This document shows positions 8,373-18,135 of a DNA stretch of 45,494 nucleotides, piece after piece. Where the stretch lies: positions 1-45,494 of the forward strand of contig JAGHVC010000110.1 of the NCBI GenBank assembly GCA_018064505.1, written 5' to 3'. This DNA is from Candidatus Minthosoma caballi. GTDB taxonomy: Bacteria > Bacteroidota > Bacteroidia > Bacteroidales > Bacteroidaceae. The notes under the pieces are model-generated. The model worked only from the letters and a program-made list of their open reading frames with translations, did no database searches and was not told the origin of the DNA. The translations under genes and the position numbers were made by a program. Numbering within the stretch: the first letter of the stretch is position 1; the number at the start of each line of letters is the position of its first letter.

Positions 8373-10332
8373 CTTCTCTTATCTCTTTATCTTCTTCAGG
8401 CCTATCTTCCTCAATCACAAGGTTGTTGATGATGAAGTTCTGGCGCTGCATAGTGTTCTTACCCATGTAATATTCAAGCAATTCCTTCACCTGGTCGGTC
8501 TTGCGCAGAGTTACTTCCTCCAGTCGCATGTCTGGACCAATGAAGTTCTTGAACTCATCTGGCGAAATCTCTCCAAGTCCTTTGAAACGAGTGATTTCTG
8601 GATCCGGGCCAAGCAAATCAATTGCTTTGAGTCGTTCCTCATCCGAGTAGCAATACTGAGTAACAAAGTCACCCTTGCTATCTGGGTGCTCCTTCATGTA
8701 TTGGTCGAGTGAAGCCTTCTTGATGCGCTTTCTTCTGTTGCGAACACGGAACAATGGAGTCTGCAAGATATACACATGTCCTGTCTTAATAAGTTCTGGG
8801 AAGAACTGCAAGAAGAAGGTGATCATGAGCAAACGGATATGCATTCCGTCAACATCGGCATCAGTAGCCACAATCACTTTATTGTAGCGCAATCCGTCTA
8901 TTCCGTCTTCAATATTCAGAGCAGCTTGGAGCAAGTTAAATTCCTCATTTTCATACACTACCTTTTTGGTCAATCCGAATGAGTTCAGTGGCTTGCCTCG
9001 CAGCGAGAACACAGCCTGAGTCATCACATCACGACTCTTAGTGATGCTACCGCTAGCAGAGTCACCCTCTGTGATGAAAATAGAGCTTTCTTCCTTCAAA
9101 TCTCCCTTAGCATCGTTGAGGTGAATCTTACAGTCACGCAGTTTGCGGTTGTGAAGATTAGCTTTCTTGGCACGCTCACGGGCCAGCTTAGTCACGCCTG
9201 CAATAGCCTTGCGGTCACGCTCGTTGTCCTTGACCTTCTGCTCTATAATCTCCGCAACATCCAAGTTCTTATGCAAGAAGTTATCAACTTCGGTCTTGAT
9301 GAAATCGCCAACAAACTTATTCACGCTCACTCCACCGTTAGGCTCCATAGTGAGAGAGCCAAGCTTAATCTTTGTCTGGCTTTCAAACTGAGGCTCCTGC
9401 ACATTGATTGCAATTGCAGCAACAATGCCTGAGCGAATGTCGCCATACTCGTAGTTCTTGCCGAAATACTCCTTGATAGTGCGAGCAATATGCTCCTTGA
9501 AAGCACTCTGGTGTGTACCGCCTTGAATAGTGTGCTGACCATTCACGAAAGAATGATACTCCTCGCCGTATTGCTGATTGGTGTGAGTGAATGCAATCTC
9601 TATATCCTCGCCCTTCAGATGCACAATTTCATACATTGGCTGAGTGTCCATTGTGTCTTTCAGAAGGTCTTTCAAGCCATTTCTACTTGTTATTCTCGCG
9701 CCATTATGATAGATTTCGAGCCCAGTGTTCAGATATGTGTAGTTGCGCAGCATATTGCTAACAAACTCATCCTGAAACTTATAATTGAGGAACAGCGTGT
9801 TGTCTGGCTCGAAATAAATGTAAGTGCCATTCTCCTCGTTAGTATCCTCCGTTTTGTCTCCTACGAGCTTTCCTTTCTCAAAAACAGCAGCGCGCACCTT
9901 GCCGTCACGGTAGCTGCGCACCTCAAATCGGGTGGAAAGAGCATTGACAGCTTTTGTACCCACGCCATTCAAGCCGATTGACTTTTGAAAAGCTTTTGAG
10001 TCATACTTGCCGCCAGTGTTCAGTATTGACACAGCCTCAATCATCTTTCCCTGCGGAATGCCGCGTCCGTAGTCACGCACTGTGACAGAGAGGTTGTCAT
10101 GCACTTCAACCTCAATGCGTTTGCCGGCATTCATCTTAAATTCGTCAATACTATTATCAATGATTTCTTTCAGCAGCACATATATGCCATCCTCAGAATG
10201 AGAGCCATCCCCAAGACGACCAATATACATACCTGGTCGCAGACGGATGTGCTCAACACCTGTTAGGGTGATGATATTTCCATCGTCGTAATTGGCAGTT
10301 TCTGCTGCTGTATTTAGGTTTAGTTCTTCCAT
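8365..10332 (-). CDS. parE: DNA topoisomerase IV subunit B (GyrB/ParE family)
   Basis: ATPase subunit of a type IIA topoisomerase, used in decatenation and supercoil relaxation. The GHKL ATPase domain has [19 protein letters not shown] and a [13 protein letters not shown] lid. The transducer has the SQTKIKLGS loop (QTK). The TOPRIM domain shows EGDSASGS and [13 protein letters not shown], which supply the Mg-binding acidic residues, and RFKGLGEI follows. At 655 aa it is ParE-sized, without the large insertion of proteobacterial GyrB. The SITKSRD following the TOPRIM glutamate and the absence of a gyrA neighbour favour topoisomerase IV over gyrase, but this is not decisive. The partner subunit is not in the window. 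Confidence 0.9.
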   Translation of the reverse strand: MEELNLNTAAETANYDDGNIITLTGVEHIRLRPGMYIGRLGDGSHSEDGIYVLLKEIIDNSIDEFKMNAGKRIEVEVHDNLSVTVRDYGRGIPQGKMIEAVSILNTGGKYDSKAFQKSIGLNGVGTKAVNALSTRFEVRSYRDGKVRAAVFEKGKLVGDKTEDTNEENGTYIYFEPDNTLFLNYKFQDEFVSNMLRNYTYLNTGLEIYHNGARITSRNGLKDLLKDTMDTQPMYEIVHLKGEDIEIAFTHTNQQYGEEYHSFVNGQHTIQGGTHQSAFKEHIARTIKEYFGKNYEYGDIRSGIVAAIAINVQEPQFESQTKIKLGSLTMEPNGGVSVNKFVGDFIKTEVDNFLHKNLDVAEIIEQKVKDNERDRKAIAGVTKLARERAKKANLHNRKLRDCKIHLNDAKGDLKEESSIFITEGDSASGSITKSRDVMTQAVFSLRGKPLNSFGLTKKVVYENEEFNLLQAALNIEDGIDGLRYNKVIVATDADVDGMHIRLLMITFFLQFFPELIKTGHVYILQTPLFRVRNRRKRIKKASLDQYMKEHPDSKGDFVTQYCYSDEERLKAIDLLGPDPEITRFKGLGEISPDEFKNFIGPDMRLEEVTLRKTDQVKELLEYYMGKNTMQRQNFIINNLVIEEDRPEEDKEIREDE

Positions 10333-10356
10333 TGATTGTTATCGTTTCAATCTGTG

Positions 10357-11490
10357 TTATTTCAATTCCTTTTTGTAGCAGCGGCGACGCTTATGCTGTC
10401 GGCGCTCAAAGTAAATCCACTGCGACTGCACCTTCTCATTCACCTCAAGTTCAGGATTGGTTTCTACATATTCATATCCCTCACTGATGTAAAGCGGCAA
10501 GAGATCGTAGAAGAGAATAGAATTGATGCCTTTTCCTTGATATTCAGGCAGAATGCCCACAAGCAGAAGATCAAGAGTCTTTGGCTTCTTCCATTTCAAA
10601 GCCTTGAGCAAGTGAAACCATCCGAATGGAAATAGCTTGCCATGAGCCTTTTGCAATGCCTTTGACATAGAAGGCATGCTGATACCCACACCCACAAGTC
10701 GCCCGTCAGCTTCTGTGATGAGGCTCACGAGTTTTAGATCGATGAACGAGAGATAAGTCTTCACATACTGGTCTATCTGTTTCTGACTCAGTTCGCTATA
10801 ACCAAACAAAGGCTTGAAGGCTTCGTTGATAACCTTGAATATCTCTTGTCCGTATTCTTTTGCAATTTTCTTTGCAGAAGTATATTTCTTGATGCGCAAG
10901 TCATACTTCTTCATCACAATCTCAGCTATGCGAGAGAGTCGCTCCGGAATACCTGTTTCTCTTGGCACCGTCATCAGCATCTCAATCCAGTCGGCATCTT
11001 TCTCAAAACCAAGTCGCTCAATGTGGCGCTGATAGTAGGGGTAATTGTATATGGTTGCCATTGTGCTGAGCTCTTCAAATCCTTCTATGAGCATGCCTTC
11101 CGCATCCATGTCTGTAAATCCTAAAGGTCCTTGGATAGCCGTCATTCCGCGCTCCTTTCCCCACTTTTCAACAGCCTCAATCAGTTTGCTGCTTACTTCC
11201 TCGTCATCAATAAAGTCAATCCATCCGAAACGCACATTCTTCAGATTCCAAGTTTTGTTAGCTTTGTTGTTGATGATTGCAGCCACTCTGCCCACCACTT
11301 TACCATCTTTCATCGCAAGGAAATATGCCGACTCGCAAAACTCCATTGCTGGATTCTTTTCGGTGAATGTGCTAAGCATATCCTCATACAAATCTGGCAC
11401 CGAATAAGGGTTGTCCTTATACAGTTCGTAGTTAAATCTGATGAAAGTTTTTAGTTCGCTTTTGGTTTCTACTTTTTTTACTGTAACCAT
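10357..11490 (-). CDS. GNAT-like acyltransferase, uncharacterised
   Basis: A 377-aa protein resembling a family of Bacteroidetes proteins annotated as N-acetyltransferases. The N-terminal half has FIRFNYELYKDNPYSVPDL and FLAMKDGKVVGRVAAIINN, typical of a GNAT beta-strand followed by the acetyl-CoA region, then the distinctive GPLGFTDMDAEGMLIEGFEE. A second GNAT-like half includes ADGRLVGVGISMPSMS and LVGILPEYQGKGINSILFYDL, where Q/GxGxG resembles the acetyl-CoA loop. The substrate is unknown. It is the first gene of the minus-strand operon, 24 nt before parE, with a TATATTTG -7 box upstream. Family placement is fairly sure; activity is inferred. Confidence 0.7.
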   Translation of the reverse strand: MVTVKKVETKSELKTFIRFNYELYKDNPYSVPDLYEDMLSTFTEKNPAMEFCESAYFLAMKDGKVVGRVAAIINNKANKTWNLKNVRFGWIDFIDDEEVSSKLIEAVEKWGKERGMTAIQGPLGFTDMDAEGMLIEGFEELSTMATIYNYPYYQRHIERLGFEKDADWIEMLMTVPRETGIPERLSRIAEIVMKKYDLRIKKYTSAKKIAKEYGQEIFKVINEAFKPLFGYSELSQKQIDQYVKTYLSFIDLKLVSLITEADGRLVGVGISMPSMSKALQKAHGKLFPFGWFHLLKALKWKKPKTLDLLLVGILPEYQGKGINSILFYDLLPLYISEGYEYVETNPELEVNEKVQSQWIYFERRQHKRRRCYKKELK

Positions 11491-11644
11491 CTTCTGTTGC
11501 TTGCTATTGATGTTGTAAATAGTGCATTATGCACGATTTTTCGGCAAATATACGATTTTTCTCGCTTATATTTTGTTCAATAACTTAATATTAACTAATT
11601 TTACGGCCAAATACATGTAAAAAAAACTAAAAACACTTAATTTT
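11491..11644. promoter_or_regulatory. Divergent promoter region (acyltransferase operon / ompA)
   Basis: On the plus strand TTTG (11572-11575), 20 nt, then TAATTTTA (11596-11603) gives a good -33/-7 pair for the OmpA gene, with a leader of roughly 35 nt. On the minus strand TATATTTG (11552 to 11545) is a consensus -7 box for the operon that runs down to argF'. A 13-nt near-palindrome (GTGCATTATGCAC, 11522-11534) lies just downstream of the minus-strand start point. Confidence 0.65.
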
Positions 11645-12853
11645 ATGCGTAATTTCAAGACAGTCATCGCAGCTTTGATTATTGCATTCTGCGGTGCAAG
11701 CGCAACAGCTCAGGCACAAAGCTGCTGTGGAAGTGACGAATGTAAGGAAGCACAGGATTTGGGCTACAAGCCATATCCTTACGGTTTCATTCAAATTCAG
11801 GGCGGCATGGGCACAACCCTCACTGATGTTAGCTGCTTCAAGCTCCTCGAACCAACTTACAGCATTGGTGGCGGTTATATGTTCTCACCAATCATCGGTA
11901 CTCGCCTTCATGTGAATGGCTTCAAGTCAAAGGGTGGATTTGACACTATGAATCAGTACTACGATGGAATCACAACTTGGAACGAGAGCGACGGTACATA
12001 CGATGTTTCTGGCAGCCCTATCAAGTACAAGTTCAACTACATCAACACAAATGCTGACTTGATGCTCAATGTGCTCAACATTTTCTCTCAGAAAGTAAAG
12101 CGCTCATTCGACATCTATCTCATTGGCGGTATCGGCCTCAACTATGCATGGCATAACGATGAGTTCGAGTCAATCACAAGCAAGTATAGCGTTGGCAGCG
12201 ACATCTCAAACGCTTGGGGTGACAAGCAGACTCCACGCAAGAGCCTCCTCAGCCACAATCTTCGCCTCGGCCTTCTTGCTGATGTGAATGTTGCTAAGAA
12301 CTGGAGCATTGGTGCAGAGGTTGATTTCAACTCTCTCGACGACCGTTTCAATTCAAAGTACAAGGATGCTGACGACTGGATGTTAACTGCAAGCCTTTCA
12401 GTTACTTACAAGTTCGGTTTCAAGAAGCCTTGCGCTCCTGCTCCTGCACCAGTAATCATCCAGAAAGAACCAGAGCCAGTAGTTGTTCCAGAGAAGAAGC
12501 CAGAGCCAGTAGTGGAGAAGCCAGTTCCTGTTGTTGAGGAGCCACTTAAGGAGACTATCTTCTATGCAATCCGTGAGAGCGACATTGACAAAGAGTCTAT
12601 CATGAACAAGGTTGTTGCATGGTGCAAGAAGTATCCTAACAAGACAATCTCTGTTGACGGTTATGCAGATAAGGGCACAGGCACACCTAAGCTCAATATC
12701 GGCTATGCTCAGCAGCGTGCTCAGAAGGTAGCAGACAAGCTCAAGTCAATGGGTGTTCCTGCTAGCCAGATGACAGTTAAGTCATACGGTGATACCGTTC
12801 AGCCATTCGCAGAAAACGACAAGAACCGCTGCGTTATTATTGAAGGTAAGTAA
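11645..12853 (+). CDS. ompA: OmpA family outer-membrane protein
   Basis: Abundant-type outer-membrane porin/anchor. A signal peptide is at residues 1-25 (ends in ATAQAQ). The N-terminal domain (about 40-260) shows alternating aromatic beta strands of an eight-stranded barrel (YGFIQIQGGMGTTLTDV, YSIGGGYMFSPIIGTRLHV, DIYLIGGIGLNYAW). A Pro/Val/Glu-rich linker of about 40 residues (APAPVIIQKEPEPVVVPEKK) follows, then a C-terminal OmpA peptidoglycan-binding domain (TISVDGYADKGTGTPKLNIG, AQQRAQKVADKL). It is monocistronic, with a strong consensus promoter and a hairpin terminator. The linker has internal PEPVV repeats. A cluster of cysteines follows the signal peptide (SCCGSDEC). Confidence 0.93.
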   Translation: MRNFKTVIAALIIAFCGASATAQAQSCCGSDECKEAQDLGYKPYPYGFIQIQGGMGTTLTDVSCFKLLEPTYSIGGGYMFSPIIGTRLHVNGFKSKGGFDTMNQYYDGITTWNESDGTYDVSGSPIKYKFNYINTNADLMLNVLNIFSQKVKRSFDIYLIGGIGLNYAWHNDEFESITSKYSVGSDISNAWGDKQTPRKSLLSHNLRLGLLADVNVAKNWSIGAEVDFNSLDDRFNSKYKDADDWMLTASLSVTYKFGFKKPCAPAPAPVIIQKEPEPVVVPEKKPEPVVEKPVPVVEEPLKETIFYAIRESDIDKESIMNKVVAWCKKYPNKTISVDGYADKGTGTPKLNIGYAQQRAQKVADKLKSMGVPASQMTVKSYGDTVQPFAENDKNRCVIIEGK

Positions 12854-12880
12854 TTCATATTATACAACTTACGACATTCA

Positions 12881-12911
12881 AAGGGAAGTTCGACAGAGCT
12901 TCCCTTTTTTG
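12881..12911 (+). terminator. Rho-independent terminator after ompA
   Basis: AAGGGAAG (12881-12888) pairs with CTTCCCTT (12899-12906) around a 10-nt loop and continues into a run of T. It lies about 28 nt after the ompA stop. Confidence 0.88.
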
Positions 12912-13190
12912 TTTGCCCATGGCGGCTTTTCACGCCCCAAAGCCTGCACCCGTCACGCATTGCCGTTATCTATGCTCCTTGGCATATGGAAAAGTATCTT
13001 TCTTTTGATAGCAAAACAGCAATTCCTTTGGCTGATAAAACGCCATTATTTTGGTTTCTGTAGCTTTGTTGGGGGTAAAAACTCACATAATGGAAAAATT
13101 ATTCTTTGTGTATGGATAAAAATCACTACCTTTGCCACATATTTAATTATTTGACAAAAAGTAACGGTTACAAAATATAGTCAATCACAC
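12912..13190 (+). promoter_or_regulatory. ompA-purL intergenic region with the purL promoter
   Basis: No gene seen. TTTG (13105-13108) and TACCTTTG (13127-13134), 18 nt apart, form a near-consensus promoter, leaving a purL leader of about 50 nt. At 12947-12960 the sequence shares CCCGTCACGC and surrounding bases with the palindromic element at 18920-18993 and looks like a half copy of it. No purine riboswitch or PurR-type palindrome was recognised. Confidence 0.55.
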
Positions 13191-16100
13191 ATGATTTATT
13201 TTTTCAAAACACCTGCACAGAGCATCATAGCTACAAGCGTAAACCATGAGCTCTCTGCTGACGAGAAAAATGAGCTTTGCTGGCTCTATGGAGAGGCAAA
13301 GGAAGTAAGCGAGGCAGAACTTGGCGGTTTCTTCGTAGGCCCACGCCGAGAGATGATCACTCCTTGGAGTACTAACGCTGTGGAAATCACACAGAACATG
13401 GCAATCAAGGGAGTGCAGCGCATTGAAGAGTATTTCCCTGTTGAGGGCGAAGACGCAGAGCATGACCCTATGCTTCAGCGCATGTACAATGGCCTAAACC
13501 AGGACATCTTCACTGTGAATATCCAGCCAGCTCCTATTGTTCACATCGAGAATCTCGAGGAGTACAACGAACAGGAAGGCCTTGCTCTTTCTCCAGAAGA
13601 AATCGAATATCTTCACAAGGTGGAAGGCCAGCTTGGTCGCAAGCTCACTGACTCAGAGGTGTTTGGCTTTGCTCAAATCAACTCAGAGCACTGCCGTCAT
13701 AAGATTTTCGGTGGCACATTCATCATCGATGGCGAAGAGAAGGAATCTTCACTCTTCCAGATGATCAAGAAGACTACTCAGGAGAATCCAAACAAGATTC
13801 TTTCTGCATACAAGGACAATGTGGCATTCAGCCAGGGTCCTATCGTTGAGCAATTCGCTCCAAAGGATCACAGCACTTCAGACTATTTCGTGGTAAAGGA
13901 CATTGAGTCTGTCATTTCTCTGAAGGCTGAGACACACAACTTCCCTACAACAGTTGAGCCATTTAATGGCGCTGCTACTGGCACTGGTGGTGAAATTCGC
14001 GACCGTATGGGCGGTGGCGTTGGCTCATGGCCAATCGCAGGTACAGCTGTTTACATGACTTCTTACCCACGCAACGGTGTTGCTCCAAGCCAGCCACATG
14101 CTTATGCCAAGTGGACAAAGTCTGACAAAGAAGGCGACATCCGTCCATGGGAGGAGATTCTTCCTATCCGCAAGTGGCTCTATCAGACTCCAGAACAGAT
14201 TCTCATTAAGGCATCGAATGGTGCTTCAGACTTCGGCAACAAGTTCGGTCAGCCACTCATCTGCGGTTCGGTGCTCACATTCGAGCATGCAGAGCAACAG
14301 GGCGAGACAACAGAACAGTATGGCTACGACAAGGTGATCATGCTCGCTGGTGGTGTTGGCTACGGCACTAAGCGCGACTGCTTGAAGGGTGAGCCACAGA
14401 AAGGCAATAAAGTAGTAGTTGTTGGTGGCGACAATTACCGCATCGGTCTTGGTGGCGGTTCCGTTTCTTCTGTTGACACAGGCCGTTACTCATCTGGTAT
14501 TGAGCTCAATGCAGTGCAGCGTGCCAACCCTGAGATGCAGAAGCGTGCCAACAACCTCGTTCGTGCACTTTGCGAAGAGGATGTCAACCCTGTAGTCTCT
14601 ATCCATGACCACGGTTCTGCTGGCCATGTAAACTGTCTCTCTGAGCTTGTTGAGGAGTGCGGCGGTCTCATCGACATGACTAAGCTCCCAATTGGCGACC
14701 AGACACTTTCTTCTAAAGAAATCATTGCTAACGAATCTCAGGAGCGCATGGGCTTGCTCATCGACGAGAAGCACATCGACCATGTTCGCCAGATTGCAGA
14801 GCGCGAGCGTGCTCCGCTGTATGTTGTTGGTGAAACTACAGGCGATGCTCACTTTGCATTCGAGCAGGGCGACGGCATCCGTCCATTTGATCTCGAGGTG
14901 GCTCAGATGTTCGGTCACTCTCCAAAGACTTACATGAAGGATGAAACCGTAGAGCGCAAGTACGAGGACGCAACATATTCATTCAACGAGATTCCACAGT
15001 ACCTTGAGAATGTGCTTCAGCTTGAGGCTGTTGCATGTAAGGACTGGTTAACAAACAAGGTTGACCGTTCTGTCACAGGCAAGATTGCTCGTCAGCAGTG
15101 CCAGGGTGAGATTCAGCTCCCACTCTCTGACTGTGGCGTTGTGGCTCTCGACTACCGTGGCAAGGCAGGTATCGCCACAGCTATCGGTCATGCTCCTCAG
15201 GCAGGCCTTGCCGACCCAGCTGCAGGTTCTGTGCTCTCAGTTGCAGAGTCGCTCACAAACCTCGTTTGGGCTCCAATGGCAGAAGGTCTTGATTCTGTTT
15301 CACTTTCAGCAAACTGGATGTGGCCTTGCCGCTCACAGAAGGGCGAGGATGCTCGTCTCTATGCAGGCGTCAAAGCACTCTCTGACTTCTGTTGCGAGCT
15401 TCAGGTAAATGTGCCAACAGGCAAGGACTCTCTCTCAATGACTCAGAAGTATCCTGATGGAAGCAAGATTGTTTCTCCAGGCACAGTCATCGTTTCTTCT
15501 GGTGGTGAGGTTGATGATATTCGCAAGGTTGTATCTCCAGTCCTTGTAAATGACGCTGACACTACCCTCCTCCATATCGACTTCTCATTCGACACACTCA
15601 AGCTTGGCGGTTCAGCATTCGCTCAGACACTCGGCAAGATTGGCAGCGATGTGCCAACTGTGAAGAACGCTGAGTATTTCCGCGACGCATTCCTCGCAGT
15701 CAACGACCTCGTTAAGCAGGAGCTCATCCTTGCTGGTCACGACATTTCTGCAGGCGGTCTCATCACAACTCTCCTTGAGATGACATTTGCTAATCAGAAG
15801 GGTGGTATCGAGGCAAACCTCAATGATATTGCTGAGAAGGACATCGTGAAGGTGCTTTTCGCAGAGAATCCAGGCGTTGTTATTCAGGTGAAGAACAGCG
15901 ACAAGGCAGATGTAATGAAGGCTCTCGACAAGGCAGGTGTTGGTTGCATCGAGATAGGTTCTCCTATCGCAGAGCGTGAAATCATCGTGAAGAAGGACGG
16001 TCGCACTCGTCACTTCGACATCGATGCTCTCCGCGATGTATGGTACAGCACTTCTTACCGCCTCGACACAAAGCAGTCATTCAATGGCATGGCTAAGGAG

Positions 16101-17000
16101 CGCTACAACAACTATAAGAACCAGCCAATCGAGCACAAGTTCCCTGAGAGCTTCACAGGCAGCCTCGCTCAGTATGGCATTGACTTGGAAGCTAGAAAAT
16201 CTAGTGAAACCGTAAATTCTAGTTCATCTAGACCAAAGGCAGCTATCATCCGCGAGAAAGGCACAAACGGCGAGCGTGAAATGGCTTACTCACTCTACCT
16301 TGCAGGCTTCGATGTAAAGGATGTTATGATGACAGACCTTGTCACAGGCCGCGAAACACTTGAGGACATCAACATGATTGTCTTCTGCGGTGGCTTCTCT
16401 AACTCCGATGTGCTTGGATCTGCCAAGGGATGGGCAGGTGCATTCCTCTTCAATCCTAAGGCAAAGGCTGCTCTCGACGCATTCTATGCTCGCGAAGACA
16501 CGCTCTCGCTCGGCATCTGCAATGGTTGTCAGCTCATGGTAGAGCTCGGTCTCATAAACAACAACCACGCTGTAACTGATGCAAAGGACTACGCACAGAT
16601 GCTTCACAATGTATCTCACAAGTTCGAGTCAGAGTTCGTCACACTCCAGATTCCAGAGAACAAGAGCGTGATGTTCGGCTCACTCTCAGGCTCTAAGCTC
16701 GGTCTTTGGGTTGCTCACGGCGAAGGCAACTTCCGTCTTCCAAAAGCAGAGAGCGAGTACAATGTTGTAGCTAAGTACAATTATTCTGGCTACCCAGCCA
16801 ACCCTAACGGCTCCGACTACGATGTAGCAGGTCTCTGCTCAGCCGACGGCCGTCATCTTGCAATGATGCCACACCTCGAGCGTGCAATCTTCCCATGGCA
16901 GCAGGCAAACTACCCTGCAGATCGCCGCAAGGAAGAAGTGACACCTTGGATTGAGGCATTCGTCAATGCAAGAAAGTGGGTAGAGAATAAAGTGAAGTAA
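13191..17000 (+). CDS. purL: Phosphoribosylformylglycinamidine synthase (single-chain PurL)
   Basis: Large FGAM synthase converting FGAR, glutamine and ATP to FGAM in purine synthesis. The 1269-aa chain carries all domains: an N-terminal PurS-like part, linker, two AIRS-type synthetase halves (INSEHCRHKIFGG; KAETHNFPTTVEPFNGAATGTGGEIRD; HDHGSAGHVNCLSE; GKDSLSMT; GHDISAGGLITTLLEM) and a C-terminal class I glutaminase with the nucleophile in GICNGCQL and the histidine in WVAHGEGNF. Between synthetase and glutaminase lies a Ser-rich stretch (SSETVNSSSS, near residue 1005-1015) whose DNA is an imperfect 9-nt repeat with CTAG. It is followed immediately by chromate-transporter genes. Confidence 0.97.
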   Translation: MIYFFKTPAQSIIATSVNHELSADEKNELCWLYGEAKEVSEAELGGFFVGPRREMITPWSTNAVEITQNMAIKGVQRIEEYFPVEGEDAEHDPMLQRMYNGLNQDIFTVNIQPAPIVHIENLEEYNEQEGLALSPEEIEYLHKVEGQLGRKLTDSEVFGFAQINSEHCRHKIFGGTFIIDGEEKESSLFQMIKKTTQENPNKILSAYKDNVAFSQGPIVEQFAPKDHSTSDYFVVKDIESVISLKAETHNFPTTVEPFNGAATGTGGEIRDRMGGGVGSWPIAGTAVYMTSYPRNGVAPSQPHAYAKWTKSDKEGDIRPWEEILPIRKWLYQTPEQILIKASNGASDFGNKFGQPLICGSVLTFEHAEQQGETTEQYGYDKVIMLAGGVGYGTKRDCLKGEPQKGNKVVVVGGDNYRIGLGGGSVSSVDTGRYSSGIELNAVQRANPEMQKRANNLVRALCEEDVNPVVSIHDHGSAGHVNCLSELVEECGGLIDMTKLPIGDQTLSSKEIIANESQERMGLLIDEKHIDHVRQIAERERAPLYVVGETTGDAHFAFEQGDGIRPFDLEVAQMFGHSPKTYMKDETVERKYEDATYSFNEIPQYLENVLQLEAVACKDWLTNKVDRSVTGKIARQQCQGEIQLPLSDCGVVALDYRGKAGIATAIGHAPQAGLADPAAGSVLSVAESLTNLVWAPMAEGLDSVSLSANWMWPCRSQKGEDARLYAGVKALSDFCCELQVNVPTGKDSLSMTQKYPDGSKIVSPGTVIVSSGGEVDDIRKVVSPVLVNDADTTLLHIDFSFDTLKLGGSAFAQTLGKIGSDVPTVKNAEYFRDAFLAVNDLVKQELILAGHDISAGGLITTLLEMTFANQKGGIEANLNDIAEKDIVKVLFAENPGVVIQVKNSDKADVMKALDKAGVGCIEIGSPIAEREIIVKKDGRTRHFDIDALRDVWYSTSYRLDTKQSFNGMAKERYNNYKNQPIEHKFPESFTGSLAQYGIDLEARKSSETVNSSSSRPKAAIIREKGTNGEREMAYSLYLAGFDVKDVMMTDLVTGRETLEDINMIVFCGGFSNSDVLGSAKGWAGAFLFNPKAKAALDAFYAREDTLSLGICNGCQLMVELGLINNNHAVTDAKDYAQMLHNVSHKFESEFVTLQIPENKSVMFGSLSGSKLGLWVAHGEGNFRLPKAESEYNVVAKYNYSGYPANPNGSDYDVAGLCSADGRHLAMMPHLERAIFPWQQANYPADRRKEEVTPWIEAFVNARKWVENKVK
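16188..16236 (+). repeat. In-frame 9-nt CTAG periodicity within purL
   Basis: CTAG occurs at 16192, 16201, 16219 and 16228, that is at steps of 9, 18 and 9 nt, within a linker that reads ARKSSETVNSSSSRP. CTAG is otherwise sparse in the coding sequence seen here. The unit length is a multiple of three, so the frame is kept. Confidence 0.6.
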
Positions 17001-17534
17001 ATGGGACTTTGCACAGACTTGTTCCTCACCTTTGCCAAAATTGGCGGTTTCACTCTCGGTGGCGGCTACGCAATGGTACCCGTCATGGAGAAAGAGATTG
17101 TTGAAAAAAAGCATTGGCTGAAGAAAGAAGAATTTATGGACATACTTGTCGTGGCACAGAGCACTCCGGGGCTCTTTGCCATCGACATGGCATCCCACAT
17201 AGGCTATAAGCTCAAAGGCGTACTGGGTGGCATCATCGGAGCCCTGGCAGTTGCCCTGCCAAGCATCGTGTCCATCCTGCTCATAGCCATATTCTTTCAG
17301 TCATTCAAGGACAATGTCTATGTAGAGAAATTCTTCATGGGTGTTCGACCATGCGTCGTAGCCCTCATCCTTGCTCCTTGCTTTAAGATGGCCAAAACAG
17401 CAAAGATTACGCTTCGCAATTGCTGGATTCCCATCGTCTGCGCCCTCCTCATCTCCGCTTTCGGCGTGTCTCCCATCTGGTGCATACTGGCCGCAGGAAT
17501 AGGAGGATTCTTGTACGGAAAATTAAGTTCTTAA
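17001..17534 (+). CDS. chrA: Chromate transporter, CHR domain subunit 1
   Basis: Inner-membrane protein of the CHR family, 177 aa, with about five or six hydrophobic segments. Family motifs: FAKIGGFTLGGGYAMVPVMEKEIVE near the N-terminus and AQSTPGLFAIDMASHIGYK. Full-length ChrA proteins carry two CHR domains in one chain; here they are split into two adjacent genes, an arrangement known for short-chain CHR proteins that work as a pair. The ATG follows the purL stop codon with no gap, so it is probably translated from the same message. Chromate export is the named family function; in an anaerobe the physiological substrate may be another oxyanion. Confidence 0.85.
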   Translation: MGLCTDLFLTFAKIGGFTLGGGYAMVPVMEKEIVEKKHWLKKEEFMDILVVAQSTPGLFAIDMASHIGYKLKGVLGGIIGALAVALPSIVSILLIAIFFQSFKDNVYVEKFFMGVRPCVVALILAPCFKMAKTAKITLRNCWIPIVCALLISAFGVSPIWCILAAGIGGFLYGKLSS

Positions 17535-17557
17535 AAACTCAAAAACTTAAAAACTCA
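17531..17557 (+). repeat. AAAAACTC/T tandem tract before a start codon
   Basis: Three imperfect copies of AAAAACTY stand just before the GTG of the second CHR gene. The same word precedes or follows genes at 38616-38631, 41155-41162 and 44389-44407. Possibly an A-rich translation enhancer or a simple dispersed repeat. Confidence 0.4.
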
Positions 17558-17562
17558 CCCCC

Positions 17563-18135
17563 GTGATATTCCTTCAGCTCTTTTATACATTCACAAAGAT
17601 AGGCATCTTCAATTTCGGAGGAGGCTACGCCATGCTGTCGCTCATTCAGGACGAAGTGGTCAACAAGCACCACTGGCTCACCGTGAAAGAGTTTACAGAC
17701 ATTGTGGCAATCAGCCAATCCACCCCTGGTCCTATCGGTATAAATGCAGCTACATACACTGGCTACACAGCTGTGCTCAACGAAGGTTATCCTGTGTGGG
17801 CAGCAGTACTCGGAGCAGTGCTGGCTTCGCTCAGCGTCATCTGGTTGCCATTCATCCTCATGATAAGTATCAGCAAGATTCTCATGAAGCACCACAAATC
17901 AAATACAGTGCAGAGCATCTTCGGCACACTTCGTCCTGCCATTGTCGGACTTCTTGCAGCGGCAGCCATCATGCTCATGTCAAAAGAAAACTTCGGCGAC
18001 CCATCCGATTCCCCCTTCGTTTTCATCCTCAGCATTTTCATTTTCCTCTTCTCCTTCGTAGGCTCAAGACTCTACAAGGTGCATCCCATCATCATGATTC
18101 TCCTCTGCGGATTGGCAGGATTGTTGATTTATTGA
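17563..18135 (+). CDS. chrA: Chromate transporter, CHR domain subunit 2
   Basis: Second half of the CHR pair, 190 aa, starting with GTG. The FTKIGIFNFGGGYAMLSLIQDEVV and ISQSTPGPIGINAATYTGYT motifs parallel those of the first subunit, and five or six hydrophobic segments follow (for example FVFILSIFIFLFSFVGSRLY and PIIMILLCGLAGLLIY). The 28-nt spacer to the first subunit consists of an AAAAACTC/AAAAACTT tandem run. The pair probably forms an antiparallel heterodimer, as proposed for short-chain CHR proteins; this is inference from family knowledge. Confidence 0.83.
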   Translation: MIFLQLFYTFTKIGIFNFGGGYAMLSLIQDEVVNKHHWLTVKEFTDIVAISQSTPGPIGINAATYTGYTAVLNEGYPVWAAVLGAVLASLSVIWLPFILMISISKILMKHHKSNTVQSIFGTLRPAIVGLLAAAAIMLMSKENFGDPSDSPFVFILSIFIFLFSFVGSRLYKVHPIIMILLCGLAGLLIY

